From: Pseudomonas chlororaphis
Lineage (GTDB): Bacteria; Pseudomonadota; Gammaproteobacteria; Pseudomonadales; Pseudomonadaceae
NCBI RefSeq assembly: GCF_001921865.1
Contig: NZ_MSCT01000008.1
Location: 124,001-188,000 of the forward strand
Length of the DNA stretch: 64,000 nucleotides
Reading direction: 5' to 3'
Shown: piece by piece, positions 1-8,976 of the stretch
How the letters are laid out: each line of letters opens with the position of its first letter
Numbering within the stretch: position 1 is the first letter of the stretch
Made by a program: the position numbers and the translations under genes
Notes under the pieces: model-generated
The model's input: the letters and a program-made list of their open reading frames with translations, nothing else
What the model was told of the DNA's origin: nothing
Databases searched by the model: none

Positions 1-61
1 AACGCGTCTCGAAATCAGTAGTGGCGCAGTGCCATAAAACAGTTTGTGCTTCAGGCCAAAG

Positions 62-78
62 TTGGAAGGCTTCTTGCA
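62..78 (+). promoter_or_regulatory. sigma-54 (RpoN) type promoter of flhA
   Basis: The sequence TTGGAAGGCTTCTTGCA has the GG dinucleotide at 64-65 and the GC at 76-77, separated by exactly ten bases. This is the required -24/-12 spacing of sigma-54 promoters, although the -24 element (TTGGAA for TTGGCA) is imperfect. It lies about 60 bases upstream of the flhA start. In P. aeruginosa flhA is a FleQ/RpoN-dependent class II flagellar gene, so the location fits. The transcription start would fall near 89-90. Confidence 0.65.
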
Positions 79-139
79 ATACCCGCCCTGCGTCGCCTCC
101 AGGCGTCAAAAGTTTGCTTCAAGGGAACGGGGAAAACCG

Positions 140-2269
140 GTGGATCGCTCTCAGTTAATCAATACGGCTCGCTCTAACCTGACTGGTCTCAGTCGGGGGA
201 ACCTGGGCGTGCCGCTGTTGCTGCTGGTCATGCTGGCCATGATGATGCTGCCGGTGCCGCCGTTCCTGCTGGACGTGTTCTTCACCTTCAACATCGCCCT
301 GTCGATCGTCGTCCTGCTGGTCTGCGTATACGCCTTGCGGCCGCTGGATTTCGCTGTCTTCCCGACCATTCTGCTGGTGGCGACCCTGCTGCGCCTGGCG
401 CTGAACGTGGCATCCACGCGGGTGGTGATGCTCCATGGCCAGGACGGGCACGCCGCTGCCGGCAAGGTGATCCAGGCCTTCGGCGAGGTGGTGATCGGCG
501 GTAACTACGTGGTCGGTATCGTGGTGTTCGCGATCTTGATGATCATCAACTTCGTGGTGGTGACCAAGGGCGCCGGACGGATCTCCGAGGTGAGCGCGCG
601 TTTCACCCTCGACGCGATGCCGGGCAAGCAGATGGCCATCGACGCCGACCTCAACGCCGGCCTGATCGATCAGGCCCAGGCCAAGGCGCGGCGCCAGGAA
701 GTGGCCCAGGAGGCCGAGTTCTATGGCTCCATGGACGGTGCCAGCAAGTTCGTTCGCGGCGACGCCATCGCCGGCCTGCTGATTCTGTTCATCAACCTGA
801 TCGGCGGCATGGCAGTCGGGATCTTCCAGCACAACATGTCGTTCGGCGATGCTGGTCGGGTATACGCCTTGCTGACCATCGGTGACGGTTTGGTGGCGCA
901 ATTGCCATCGCTGCTGCTGTCCACCGCGGCGGCGATCATGGTGACCCGTGCTTCCGGTTCCGAGGACATGGGCAAGCAGATCAACCGGCAGATGTTCGCC
1001 TCGCCCCGGGCCCTGGCCGTGGCCGCCGGCCTGATGGCGGTGATGGGCCTGGTGCCGGGCATGCCGCACTTTTCCTTCCTCAGCATGGCGGCCCTGGCGG
1101 CCGGCGCGGCGTACCTGTTCTGGAAGAAACAGAACCTCTCCAAGGTCAAGGCGCTGGAAGAGGTCAAGCGTCAGCAGGAGTTGCTGCCTTCGCCGGCCCG
1201 GGCCATGGAGACCAAGGAGTTGGGCTGGGACGACGTGACCCAGATCGACATGATCGGCCTGGAAGTCGGTTATCGCCTGATTCCGCTGGTGGACCGCAAC
1301 CAGGGCGGGCAATTGCTGGCGCGGATCAAGGGGGTGCGCAAGAAGCTCTCCCAGGACCTGGGGTTCCTCATGCCCACCGTGCACATTCGCGACAACCTCG
1401 ACCTGGCGCCCAGCGCCTATCGGCTGACGCTGATGGGGGTGATCCTGGCCGAGGCCGAGATCTATCCGGATCGCGAACTGGCGATCAACCCGGGGCAGGT
1501 CTACGGCACGTTGAACGGCATCACCGCCAAAGATCCGGCCTTCGGCCTGGAGGCGGTGTGGATCGAGATCAGTCAGCGCGCCCAGGCGCAGTCGTTGGGG
1601 TACACCGTGGTCGACGCCAGCACCGTGGTCGCCACCCACCTCAACCAGATTCTGTACAAGCACTCCAGCGAGCTGATCGGCCACGAAGAAGTCCAGCAGC
1701 TCCTGCAATTGTTGGCCAAGGGCTCGCCAAAACTGGCGGAAGAGCTGGTGCCGGGCGTGCTGTCGCTGTCGCAGTTGCTCAAGGTGCTGCAGGCGTTGCT
1801 GGCCGAGCAGGTGCCGGTGCGTGATATCCGCAGCATCGCCGAGGCCATCGCGAACAATGCCGCCAAGAGTCAAGATACTGCCGCTTTGGTGGCCGCGGTG
1901 CGCGTCGGATTGTCGCGTGCCATCGTGCAAAGCATTGTAGGTACTGAGTCCGAGCTGCCTGTGATCACCTTGGAACCAAGGTTGGAACAGATTTTGCTCA
2001 ATAGTCTGCAAAAGGCAGGACAAGGCTCTGAAGAGGGCGTTCTGCTGGAACCAAGCATGGCAGAGAAGCTGCAGCGTTCGTTGATCGAAGCCGCGCAGCG
2101 CCAGGAAATGCAAGGTCAACCGGTGATTCTGCTGGTAGCCGGCCCAGTCCGCGCGATGCTCTCGCGGTTTGGACGCCTGGCGGTCCCGGGCTTGCACGTG
2201 TTGGCTTACCAGGAAATCCCTGACAACAAGCAAGTGACCATCGTTGCGACAGTAGGGCCCAACGGCTGA
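140..2269 (+). CDS. flhA: Flagellar export apparatus protein FlhA
   Basis: FlhA is the inner-membrane export gate of the flagellar type III secretion system and docks substrate-chaperone complexes for export through the basal body. The protein has about eight membrane helices in residues 20-320, then the FHIPEP family signature (EVSARFTLDAMPGKQMA, near residues 150-168), then a large cytoplasmic C-terminal domain. I place the start at the GTG at 140, giving 709 residues, close to the roughly 707 residues of P. aeruginosa FlhA. An upstream in-frame ATG at 44 would add 32 residues without family similarity and would sit before the likely transcription start. flhF follows 11 bases downstream, so the two are probably co-transcribed. 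Confidence 0.96.
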   Translation: MDRSQLINTARSNLTGLSRGNLGVPLLLLVMLAMMMLPVPPFLLDVFFTFNIALSIVVLLVCVYALRPLDFAVFPTILLVATLLRLALNVASTRVVMLHGQDGHAAAGKVIQAFGEVVIGGNYVVGIVVFAILMIINFVVVTKGAGRISEVSARFTLDAMPGKQMAIDADLNAGLIDQAQAKARRQEVAQEAEFYGSMDGASKFVRGDAIAGLLILFINLIGGMAVGIFQHNMSFGDAGRVYALLTIGDGLVAQLPSLLLSTAAAIMVTRASGSEDMGKQINRQMFASPRALAVAAGLMAVMGLVPGMPHFSFLSMAALAAGAAYLFWKKQNLSKVKALEEVKRQQELLPSPARAMETKELGWDDVTQIDMIGLEVGYRLIPLVDRNQGGQLLARIKGVRKKLSQDLGFLMPTVHIRDNLDLAPSAYRLTLMGVILAEAEIYPDRELAINPGQVYGTLNGITAKDPAFGLEAVWIEISQRAQAQSLGYTVVDASTVVATHLNQILYKHSSELIGHEEVQQLLQLLAKGSPKLAEELVPGVLSLSQLLKVLQALLAEQVPVRDIRSIAEAIANNAAKSQDTAALVAAVRVGLSRAIVQSIVGTESELPVITLEPRLEQILLNSLQKAGQGSEEGVLLEPSMAEKLQRSLIEAAQRQEMQGQPVILLVAGPVRAMLSRFGRLAVPGLHVLAYQEIPDNKQVTIVATVGPNG

Positions 2270-2280
2270 GGTAGTGGGTT

Positions 2281-3603
2281 ATGCAAGTTAAGCGTTTTTT
2301 CGCCGCCGATATGCGTCAGGCCATGAAGTTGGTCCGTGATGAGCTGGGCTCTGACGCCGCCATCATTGGCAACCGCCGCATCGCCGGTGGTGTCGAGCTG
2401 ACGGCTGCCCTGGATTACAAGCTGTCGGCGCTGGCGCCACGGATTCCGAACATGGAGCTCGAGGACGAGCTGCGCAAGACCCAGTCGCGCATCGTCACCG
2501 CCCAGGCTGAGCTGAGCCTGCGTGGCGACGGCGATGCCAGCGGCAACACCAATCGCCAGCTGTTCGCCGGCCTGCCGCTGACTGCTGCCGAGCCCCTGAT
2601 CGAGCCGACATTCAGCGAGCCGCATCGCCCGGCGCCCGTCGTGGCCGCGCCGACGGTCGATCAGCGCGCATTCGACTCGATGCGCTTCGAACTCAATGGC
2701 CTGCGCGAACTGCTGGAAGTCCAGCTCGGTTCCCTGGCCTGGAGCCAGCTGCAGGGCAGCCGGCCCGAGCAAGCCAACCTCTGGCGGCGCCTGCAGCGTA
2801 TCGGCTTGTCGGGTCCGCTGGCGCGCGATCTGCTGGCCCTGGTCACGGAAATCGACGAGCCCCGCCAGGCCTGGCGCATGCTCCTGGCCCACCTGGCGCG
2901 GATGATCGCGACCCCGGAAGTCGAGCCGCTGGAAGAGGGCGGGGTGATTGCCATGGTTGGCCCCGCCGGCATGGGCAAGACCACCACCCTGGCCAAGCTG
3001 GCGGCTCGCTACGTGCTCAAGTACGGCGCGCAGAACATCGCGCTGGTGAGCATGGACAGCTATCGCATCGGTGCCCAGGAGCAGCTCAAGACCCTGGGGC
3101 GGATTCTCAACGTGTCGGTGACCCACGTCGACCCGGGCCAGTCCCTGGCCCAGGCCCTCGATCCGCTGCTGCGCAAACGCGTGGTGCTGATCGACACCGC
3201 CGGCCTGCAGGCCAGCGATCCGGCCCTGCGCATGCAGCTGGAAAGCCTGGCCGGACGCGGGATCCGGGCAAAAAATTATCTGGTCTTGGCAACCACCAGC
3301 CAGAAACAGGTTCTAACCGCCGCGTACCACAGCTACAAGCGTTGCGGGCTGGCCGGGTGCATCCTGACTAAACTGGATGAAACCGCCAGCCTTGGTGAGG
3401 TGTTGAGCCTGGCGATCAGCCACGAACTCCCCGTTGCCTATCTGACCGATGGCCCGCGGATTCCGGATGATTTGCACTTGCCGCGCCGGCATCAGCTGGT
3501 CAGTCGCGCGGTGAGCGTGCAAATGCAGGAAGAACCCAGCGAAGAGGCCATGGCTGATATGTTCGCCGACCTCTACCACAGTCCGACCAAGCGGGTTGGC
3601 TGA
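2281..3603 (+). CDS. flhF: Flagellar placement SRP-type GTPase FlhF
   Basis: FlhF is a signal-recognition-particle family GTPase that marks the cell pole for assembly of the polar flagellum. At 440 residues it has a variable basic N-terminal domain (about 1-150), a helical linker and a C-terminal NG GTPase domain. The P-loop GPAGMGKT is at residues 227-234, followed by the G3-like LIDTAGLQ and the G4 motif TKLD with the ETASLG extension. It follows flhA and precedes fleN, the standard Pseudomonas order in which FlhF and FleN together set flagellar position and number. Confidence 0.96.
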   Translation: MQVKRFFAADMRQAMKLVRDELGSDAAIIGNRRIAGGVELTAALDYKLSALAPRIPNMELEDELRKTQSRIVTAQAELSLRGDGDASGNTNRQLFAGLPLTAAEPLIEPTFSEPHRPAPVVAAPTVDQRAFDSMRFELNGLRELLEVQLGSLAWSQLQGSRPEQANLWRRLQRIGLSGPLARDLLALVTEIDEPRQAWRMLLAHLARMIATPEVEPLEEGGVIAMVGPAGMGKTTTLAKLAARYVLKYGAQNIALVSMDSYRIGAQEQLKTLGRILNVSVTHVDPGQSLAQALDPLLRKRVVLIDTAGLQASDPALRMQLESLAGRGIRAKNYLVLATTSQKQVLTAAYHSYKRCGLAGCILTKLDETASLGEVLSLAISHELPVAYLTDGPRIPDDLHLPRRHQLVSRAVSVQMQEEPSEEAMADMFADLYHSPTKRVG

Positions 3604-3610
3604 GGGGATC

Positions 3611-3712
3611 ATGAAAAAATTGCAATGTACCTACATTGATGGTCTGCCAGGCATTGTTCCGTTGGTGAACGCGCAGCCAGTTATGTGGCCCCGTCTAAGT
3701 AAGACAAGGTAA
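3611..3712 (+). CDS. Possible 33-residue small ORF between flhF and fleN
   Basis: An ATG at 3611 opens a 33-codon frame ending in TAA at 3712, nearly filling the gap between flhF and fleN. GGGG at 3604-3607 stands at a usable ribosome-binding distance. The predicted product begins MKKLQCTYIDGLPG and ends in basic residues (RLSKTR). I recognise no family. It may be only a leader ORF or chance, because short frames with an acceptable start are common. Conservation in related strains would decide. Confidence 0.25.
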   Translation: MKKLQCTYIDGLPGIVPLVNAQPVMWPRLSKTR

Positions 3713-3721
3713 AGAAAGAAC

Positions 3722-4552
3722 ATGGGCAGCATGCATCCCGTACAGGTGATCGCGGTGACCGGCGGCAAAGGTGGCGTCGGCAAGACTAACGTGTCAGTGA
3801 ACTTGTCCCTGGCCCTAGCGGAGCTCGGCCGGCGCGTCATGCTGCTGGACGCCGACCTGGGCCTGGCCAATGTCGACGTGCTGTTGGGGCTGACCCCCAA
3901 GAGGACGCTCGCCGACGTCATCGAAGGCCGCTGCGAGCTGCGCGATGTGCTGCTGCAGGGGCCGGGTGGAATCCGCATCGTGCCGGCCGCGTCTGGCACC
4001 CAGAGCATGGTTCATCTGAGCCCGGCGCAGCATGCCGGCCTGATCCAGGCGTTCAGCGATATCGGCGACAACCTCGACGTGCTGGTGATCGACACCGCCG
4101 CGGGGATCGGCGATTCGGTGGTCAGCTTCGTTCGCGCCGCGCAGGAAGTGTTGCTGGTGGTCTGCGACGAGCCGACTTCGATCACCGACGCCTACGCGCT
4201 GATCAAGCTGCTCAATCGCGATTACGGCATGAACCGCTTCCGCGTCCTCGCCAACATGGCGCAGAGCCCGCAGGAAGGGCGCAACCTGTTCGCCAAGTTG
4301 ACCAAGGTCACGGACCGTTTCCTGGACGTGGCCCTACAATATGTCGGCGCGGTGCCTTACGACGAATGCGTGCGCAAGGCCGTGCAAAAGCAGCGTGCGG
4401 TCTATGAGGCGTTTCCGCGCTCCAAGTGTGCTCTGGCCTTCAAGGCCATCGCGCAGAAAGTCGATACCTGGCCGTTGCCGGCCAATCCACGTGGACATCT
4501 TGAATTTTTCGTCGAGCGGCTAGTGCATCAGACAGCAGGACCGGTGCTATGA
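3722..4552 (+). CDS. fleN: Flagellar number regulator FleN (MinD-like ATPase)
   Basis: FleN is a ParA/MinD-type ATPase that antagonises the activator FleQ and so limits the cell to one or a few polar flagella. The 276-residue protein carries the deviant Walker A motif GGKGGVGKT at residues 14-22, with the signature lysine at 16. The MinD-type LLDADLGLANVDVLLG stretch and the DTAAGIGDSV switch follow. The stop overlaps the fliA start by four bases (ATGA), so the two genes are translationally coupled. A start two codons later (MHPVQ) is possible. Confidence 0.95.
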   Translation: MGSMHPVQVIAVTGGKGGVGKTNVSVNLSLALAELGRRVMLLDADLGLANVDVLLGLTPKRTLADVIEGRCELRDVLLQGPGGIRIVPAASGTQSMVHLSPAQHAGLIQAFSDIGDNLDVLVIDTAAGIGDSVVSFVRAAQEVLLVVCDEPTSITDAYALIKLLNRDYGMNRFRVLANMAQSPQEGRNLFAKLTKVTDRFLDVALQYVGAVPYDECVRKAVQKQRAVYEAFPRSKCALAFKAIAQKVDTWPLPANPRGHLEFFVERLVHQTAGPVL

Positions 4553-5289
4553 GCACCAGCGGCTACAACCTTTACAAAAAGTCGGCGCGTGACAGCCAGT
4601 ACGAACTGATCGAGCGTTATGCGCCCCTGGTCAAGCGGATTGCCTATCACCTGTTGGCGCGTCTGCCCGCCAGCGTCCAGGTCGAAGACCTGATCCAGGC
4701 GGGGATGATTGGCCTGCTCGAAGTCTCGACCAAATACGACGCGAGCAAGGGGGCGAGTTTCGAGACGTACGCGGGTATCCGCATCCGCGGCGCGATGCTC
4801 GACGAGGTCCGTAAAGGTGACTGGGCGCCGCGTTCGGTGCATCGCAATACCCGGATGGTGAGCGACGCTATCCGGGCAATTGAAGCTAAAACCGGTCGTG
4901 ACGCTAAAGATCATGAAGTTGCGGCCGAACTTCAATTGAGTCTCGACGATTATTACGGGATTTTGAACGACACCTTGGGCAGTCGCCTGTTCAGCTTCGA
5001 CGACCTGTTGCAGGACGGCGAGCATGAAGGGCTGCAAGAGGATGGCGCGAGTGCTTATCTCGAGCCGTCACGGGACTTGGAAGACGAACGTTTCCAGGTT
5101 GCACTGGCGGACGCGATTGCCAATTTGCCGGAGCGTGAGCGACTGGTCTTGGCGCTGTACTACGACGAAGAGCTGAACCTCAAGGAAATCGGTGAGGTTT
5201 TGGGGGTCAGCGAATCGCGGGTCAGCCAGTTACACAGCCAGTGCGCGGCCCGTTTGCGGGGGCGTTTGGGGGAGTGGCGAGCGCGCTGA
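4549..5289 (+). CDS. fliA: RNA polymerase sigma factor FliA (sigma-28)
   Basis: FliA directs RNA polymerase to late flagellar and chemotaxis promoters and is held inactive by the anti-sigma factor FlgM until the hook is complete. The 246-residue product shows the sigma region 2 core (VEDLIQAGMIGLLEV and FETYAGIRIRGAMLDEVR) and the region 4 helix-turn-helix (LKEIGEVLGVSESRVSQLHS). Length matches the family. The start overlaps the fleN stop codon. Confidence 0.97.
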   Translation: MSTSGYNLYKKSARDSQYELIERYAPLVKRIAYHLLARLPASVQVEDLIQAGMIGLLEVSTKYDASKGASFETYAGIRIRGAMLDEVRKGDWAPRSVHRNTRMVSDAIRAIEAKTGRDAKDHEVAAELQLSLDDYYGILNDTLGSRLFSFDDLLQDGEHEGLQEDGASAYLEPSRDLEDERFQVALADAIANLPERERLVLALYYDEELNLKEIGEVLGVSESRVSQLHSQCAARLRGRLGEWRAR

Positions 5290-5392
5290 CAGGCAGTGTG
5301 GGGACACTGCGGATGGGATTGGCACAGCGGTGTCGGTCTTTCGGCGTGTATTCCATGCAGTCGTTGAGTGCTCTGCCTGATTGATTGAATGG

Positions 5393-5416
5393 CGCGTCCA
5401 GGTGCTGGACGCGTTT
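5393..5416 (+). terminator. Hairpin between fliA and cheY, possible terminator or attenuator
   Basis: CGCGTCCA at 5393-5400 pairs perfectly with TGGACGCG at 5406-5413 around a five-base loop and is followed by TTTAAG. The short T tract makes it a weak intrinsic terminator at best. It lies in the 159-base fliA-cheY gap and could reduce read-through from the fliA transcript into the chemotaxis operon. Confidence 0.4.
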
Positions 5417-5448
5417 AAGACTGCTTGGAGGTCGAATTGGACAAGAAC

Positions 5449-5820
5449 ATGAAAATCCTCATCGTTGATGACTTCTCAACGATGCGGCGGATCATAAAAA
5501 ACCTGTTGCGTGACCTGGGTTTCACCAACACGGTCGAGGCTGACGATGGCACCACCGCTATCCCGGTCCTCAACAGTGGGAGCATCGACTTTCTGGTAAC
5601 GGACTGGAACATGCCTGGCATGACCGGTATCGATCTGCTGCGCCACGTGCGCGCCGATGAAAAACTCAAGCACCTGCCCGTGCTCATGGTGACTGCGGAA
5701 GCCAAGCGCGAGCAGATCATCGAAGCGGCCCAGGCCGGCGTAAACGGTTATGTGGTCAAGCCCTTCACCGCCCAGGCGTTGAAAGAGAAGATCGAGAAGA
5801 TCTTCGAACGCATCGGTTGA
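5449..5820 (+). CDS. cheY: Chemotaxis response regulator CheY
   Basis: CheY is a single-domain receiver that, once phosphorylated by CheA, binds the flagellar switch. The acidic pocket VDD is near residues 7-9, the phosphoacceptor aspartate is D52 (TDWNMPG), the switch threonine is in MVTAEA, and the conserved lysine is in VVKPF. I give the start homologous to P. aeruginosa CheY (ATG at 5449, 123 residues). However, the only good Shine-Dalgarno, GGAGG at 5427-5431, is five bases before an in-frame TTG at 5437, so a form four residues longer (MDKN...) may be the true product. Confidence 0.96.
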   Translation: MKILIVDDFSTMRRIIKNLLRDLGFTNTVEADDGTTAIPVLNSGSIDFLVTDWNMPGMTGIDLLRHVRADEKLKHLPVLMVTAEAKREQIIEAAQAGVNGYVVKPFTAQALKEKIEKIFERIG

Positions 5821-5851
5821 TGCGTGGAACCATTCCGCCACGGGGGGAGCT

Positions 5852-6640
5852 ATGGAGCACAACGAATCTTCATTGGGCGACTTTGAGTCGACCCTGAAAA
5901 AACACGCGGTGGAACTGGTCGACAGCCTTGAAAAAGGCAAGTTCGGCGAAGCCGTGCAACTGATCCATGAGCTCAACCAGACCCGTGACCGCGGCCTGTA
6001 TCGGGAAGTTGGCAAGCTCACTCGCGAACTGCATAGCGCCATCGTCAATTTCCAGATTGACCCGCATATGCCGCAAGCCGAGGAAGTGTCGCAGATCACC
6101 GATGCCACCGAGCGCTTGTCCTATGTGGTCAAGCTGACCGAGGCCGCGGCCAACCGCACCATGGACCTGGTCGAGAGCGCCACTCCACTGGTCAATGGCC
6201 TGACTAGCGAAGCCCAGGCCTTGAGCGCCGACTGGGGCCGGTTCATGCGTCGTGAGCTGGGGGCCGAAGAATTTCGCGACCTGGCCCGCCGGGTGGATGG
6301 TTTCCTGACCCGCAGCGAGCAAGAGACTCGCGCGGTATCGAGCAACCTCAACGACATTCTGTTGGCCCAGGACTACCAGGACTTGACGGGGCAGGTGATC
6401 AAGCGCGTGACCCAGTTGGTCACCGAGGTCGAGAGCAACCTGCTCAAGCTGGTGCTGATGGCCAGCCAAGTCGATCGTTTTGCCGGCATCGAACATGACC
6501 GCGAATCGATCCTCGCTGAAAAAGATCCGAAAAAACATCTGGCCAAGGGTGAAGGTCCGCAGATTCATGCCGATAAACGTGAAGACGTTGTATCCGGTCA
6601 GGACGATGTCGACGATTTGCTTTCCAGCCTCGGATTTTAG
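5852..6640 (+). CDS. cheZ: Protein phosphatase CheZ
   Basis: CheZ dephosphorylates CheY-P and so ends the chemotactic signal. The 262-residue protein is largely helical, forming a four-helix-bundle dimer. The catalytic segment is AQDYQDLTGQVIKRV, where the family places its Asp/Gln pair. The C-terminal peptide DDVDDLLSSLGF is the conserved CheY-binding tail. A GGGGGAG ribosome-binding site precedes the ATG. It lies between cheY and cheA as in other pseudomonads. Confidence 0.95.
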   Translation: MEHNESSLGDFESTLKKHAVELVDSLEKGKFGEAVQLIHELNQTRDRGLYREVGKLTRELHSAIVNFQIDPHMPQAEEVSQITDATERLSYVVKLTEAAANRTMDLVESATPLVNGLTSEAQALSADWGRFMRRELGAEEFRDLARRVDGFLTRSEQETRAVSSNLNDILLAQDYQDLTGQVIKRVTQLVTEVESNLLKLVLMASQVDRFAGIEHDRESILAEKDPKKHLAKGEGPQIHADKREDVVSGQDDVDDLLSSLGF

Positions 6641-6662
6641 GTTTAAGTAGGAGCACCCATTA

Positions 6663-8927
6663 ATGAGCTTCGGCGCCGATGAAGAGATCCTTCAGGATTT
6701 CCTGGTTGAGGCCGGCGAGATTCTAGAGCAACTGTCCGAACAACTGGTCGAGCTGGAAAGCCGGCCGGACGATGCGGACCTGCTCAATGCAATTTTTCGC
6801 GGTTTTCACACTGTAAAAGGGGGCGCCGGCTTCCTCCAGCTCAACGAGCTGGTGGAGTGCTGCCACATCGCCGAGAACGTGTTCGACATCCTGCGCAAGG
6901 GTGAGCGCCGCGTCGACGCGGAGCTGATGGACGTGGTGCTCGAAGCGTTGGACGCGGTGAACGGCATGTTCAGCCAGGTCCGCGAACGCACCGAAATCAC
7001 TGCCGCCACCCCGGAGTTGCTGGCTGCCTTGGCCCGTCTGGCCGAGCCTGCCGGAGCCGAGGAAGTCGCCGCACCGGTGGTCGAGGCCGAACCGGTGGCC
7101 GAGCCGGTCGCTGAGAGCGAGTCCGGCGATATCACCGACAGCGAGTTCGAGCAGTTGCTCGATTCGCTCAATGCCACCAAGACTGAAGCCGAAGCCCCGG
7201 CTGCTGCCGCGCCTGTTGCTCCCGTGGCGAGCGAGACGCCCGGCGATGAAATTACCGACGCCGAGTTCGAGTCGCTGCTCGATCAACTGCATGGCAAGGG
7301 CCAGTTCGCCGCGGATGCGCTGACACCTGCGGCCAGCACGTCGGCCGCTGAAAAAAGCGCCGCCAGCGACGAAATCACCGATGACGAATTCGAAGCGCTG
7401 CTGGACCAGTTGCACGGCAAAGGCAACTTTGCGGTAGAAGCGCTGGATTCGGCGGTGGCCACCGCAGTGCCGCCGGCTGCGCCTAGCGCGGCCGCTGCCG
7501 GCAGCGACCTGATCACCGACCAGGAATTCGAATCCCTGCTCGACGAACTGCATGGCAAGGGCAAGTTCTCCGAAGTGGCCTCGGCGACATCGGCCACTGC
7601 AGGCTCGGCCGTTGCGGCGCCCGCCGCCGTTGCCAAGCCAGCAGCGAAGAAGCCCGAAGCCAAGGCCGAGACACCGAAGCCGGCTCCAGCTCCAGCCGCA
7701 GCGCCGGCACCGGCTCGCGCCGCGGCCGCCGCGCCAGCGGAAAAACCGGTCAGCGAAGCTGAAACCACGGTGCGGGTCGATACCGCGCGCCTGGACGAAA
7801 TCATGAACATGGTCGGCGAGCTGGTGCTGGTGCGTAACCGCCTGGTGCGCCTGGGGCTCAACAGCGGCGACGAAGCCATGTCCAAGGCCGTGTCGAACCT
7901 CGACGTGGTCACGGCCGACCTGCAGACCGCGGTGATGAAGACCCGGATGCAGCCGATCAAGAAGGTCTTCGGGCGCTTCCCGCGCCTGGTTCGCGACCTG
8001 GCCCGCCAGCTCAAGAAAGAGATCAACCTGGAACTGGTCGGTGAAGAGACCGACCTCGACAAGAACCTGGTCGAGGCCCTGGCCGACCCGTTGGTGCACT
8101 TGGTGCGCAACGCCGTCGACCACGGGATCGAGTCGCCGGAAGAGCGCGAGGCCTCGGGCAAGTCCCGCGGCGGCAAGGTGGTGCTGGCGGCCGAGCAGGA
8201 AGGCGACCACATCCTGTTGTCGATCTCCGACGACGGCAAGGGCATGGACCCCAACGTCCTGCGCGCCATCGCGGTCAAGCGCGGGGTGATGGACAAGGAT
8301 GCTGCCGACCGCCTGAGCGACACCGAATGCTACAACCTGATCTTCGCCCCGGGTTTCTCGACCAAGACCGAGATCTCCGACGTGTCCGGCCGCGGCGTCG
8401 GCATGGACGTGGTGAAGACCAAGATTTCCCAGCTCAACGGCTCGATCAACATCTACTCGACCAAGGGCCTGGGCTCGAAGATCGTCATCAAGGTGCCGCT
8501 GACCCTGGCGATCATGCCGACCCTGATGGTGATGCTGGGCAACCAGGCGTTCGCCTTCCCGCTGGTCAACGTCAACGAGATCTTCCACCTGGACCTGTCG
8601 CGCACCAACGTGGTCGACGGCCAGGAGGTGGTGATCGTCCGCGACAAGGCGCTGCCGCTGTTCTACCTCAAGCGCTGGCTGGTCAGCTCCGCGGCTCACG
8701 AAGAGCAGCACGAGGGCCATGTGGTGATCCTTTCGGTCGGTACCCAGCGGATCGGCTTCGTCGTCGATCAACTGGTCGGCCAGGAAGAGGTCGTCATCAA
8801 GCCATTGGGCAAGATGCTCCAGGGGACTCCGGGCATGTCCGGCGCCACCATTACCGGTGACGGCCGTATCGCTCTGATTCTCGATGTTCCAAGCATGCTC
8901 AAGCGTTACGCCGCACGGCGTATTTGA
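6663..8927 (+). CDS. cheA: Chemotaxis histidine kinase CheA
   Basis: CheA senses array state through CheW and receptors and phosphorylates CheY and CheB. The 754-residue protein has an N-terminal Hpt domain with the phosphorylated histidine H49 ([12 protein letters not shown]). A long linker rich in Ala/Pro follows, then the dimerisation domain from about 370 and the ATP-binding domain with the N box ([10 protein letters not shown]) and glycine boxes ([15 protein letters not shown]). A C-terminal CheW-like domain completes it. The linker lacks an evident CheY-binding P2 domain and instead carries four related segments of the form ITDxEFExLLDxL(HGKGxF) at about residues 155, 194, 235 and 280. 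Similar linkers in Vibrio CheA bind ParP, and a ParP homologue is encoded nearby. Confidence 0.97.
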   Translation: MSFGADEEILQDFLVEAGEILEQLSEQLVELESRPDDADLLNAIFRGFHTVKGGAGFLQLNELVECCHIAENVFDILRKGERRVDAELMDVVLEALDAVNGMFSQVRERTEITAATPELLAALARLAEPAGAEEVAAPVVEAEPVAEPVAESESGDITDSEFEQLLDSLNATKTEAEAPAAAAPVAPVASETPGDEITDAEFESLLDQLHGKGQFAADALTPAASTSAAEKSAASDEITDDEFEALLDQLHGKGNFAVEALDSAVATAVPPAAPSAAAAGSDLITDQEFESLLDELHGKGKFSEVASATSATAGSAVAAPAAVAKPAAKKPEAKAETPKPAPAPAAAPAPARAAAAAPAEKPVSEAETTVRVDTARLDEIMNMVGELVLVRNRLVRLGLNSGDEAMSKAVSNLDVVTADLQTAVMKTRMQPIKKVFGRFPRLVRDLARQLKKEINLELVGEETDLDKNLVEALADPLVHLVRNAVDHGIESPEEREASGKSRGGKVVLAAEQEGDHILLSISDDGKGMDPNVLRAIAVKRGVMDKDAADRLSDTECYNLIFAPGFSTKTEISDVSGRGVGMDVVKTKISQLNGSINIYSTKGLGSKIVIKVPLTLAIMPTLMVMLGNQAFAFPLVNVNEIFHLDLSRTNVVDGQEVVIVRDKALPLFYLKRWLVSSAAHEEQHEGHVVILSVGTQRIGFVVDQLVGQEEVVIKPLGKMLQGTPGMSGATITGDGRIALILDVPSMLKRYAARRI

Positions 8928-8976
8928 ATACCGGAGGGGCGGGGCCATTTGCCTTGCCCCGCCTAACGGAGTGTTT

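Noticed and set aside
155..2233. Minus-strand open frame (692 codons) opposite flhA
   Set aside because: Shadow of flhA, with His/Gln-rich low-complexity translation.
5319..5334. Sigma-54-like TTGGCACAGCGGTGTC between fliA and cheY
   Set aside because: The -24 half is good, but the -12 half reads TGTC instead of TTGC, so the essential GC is missing.
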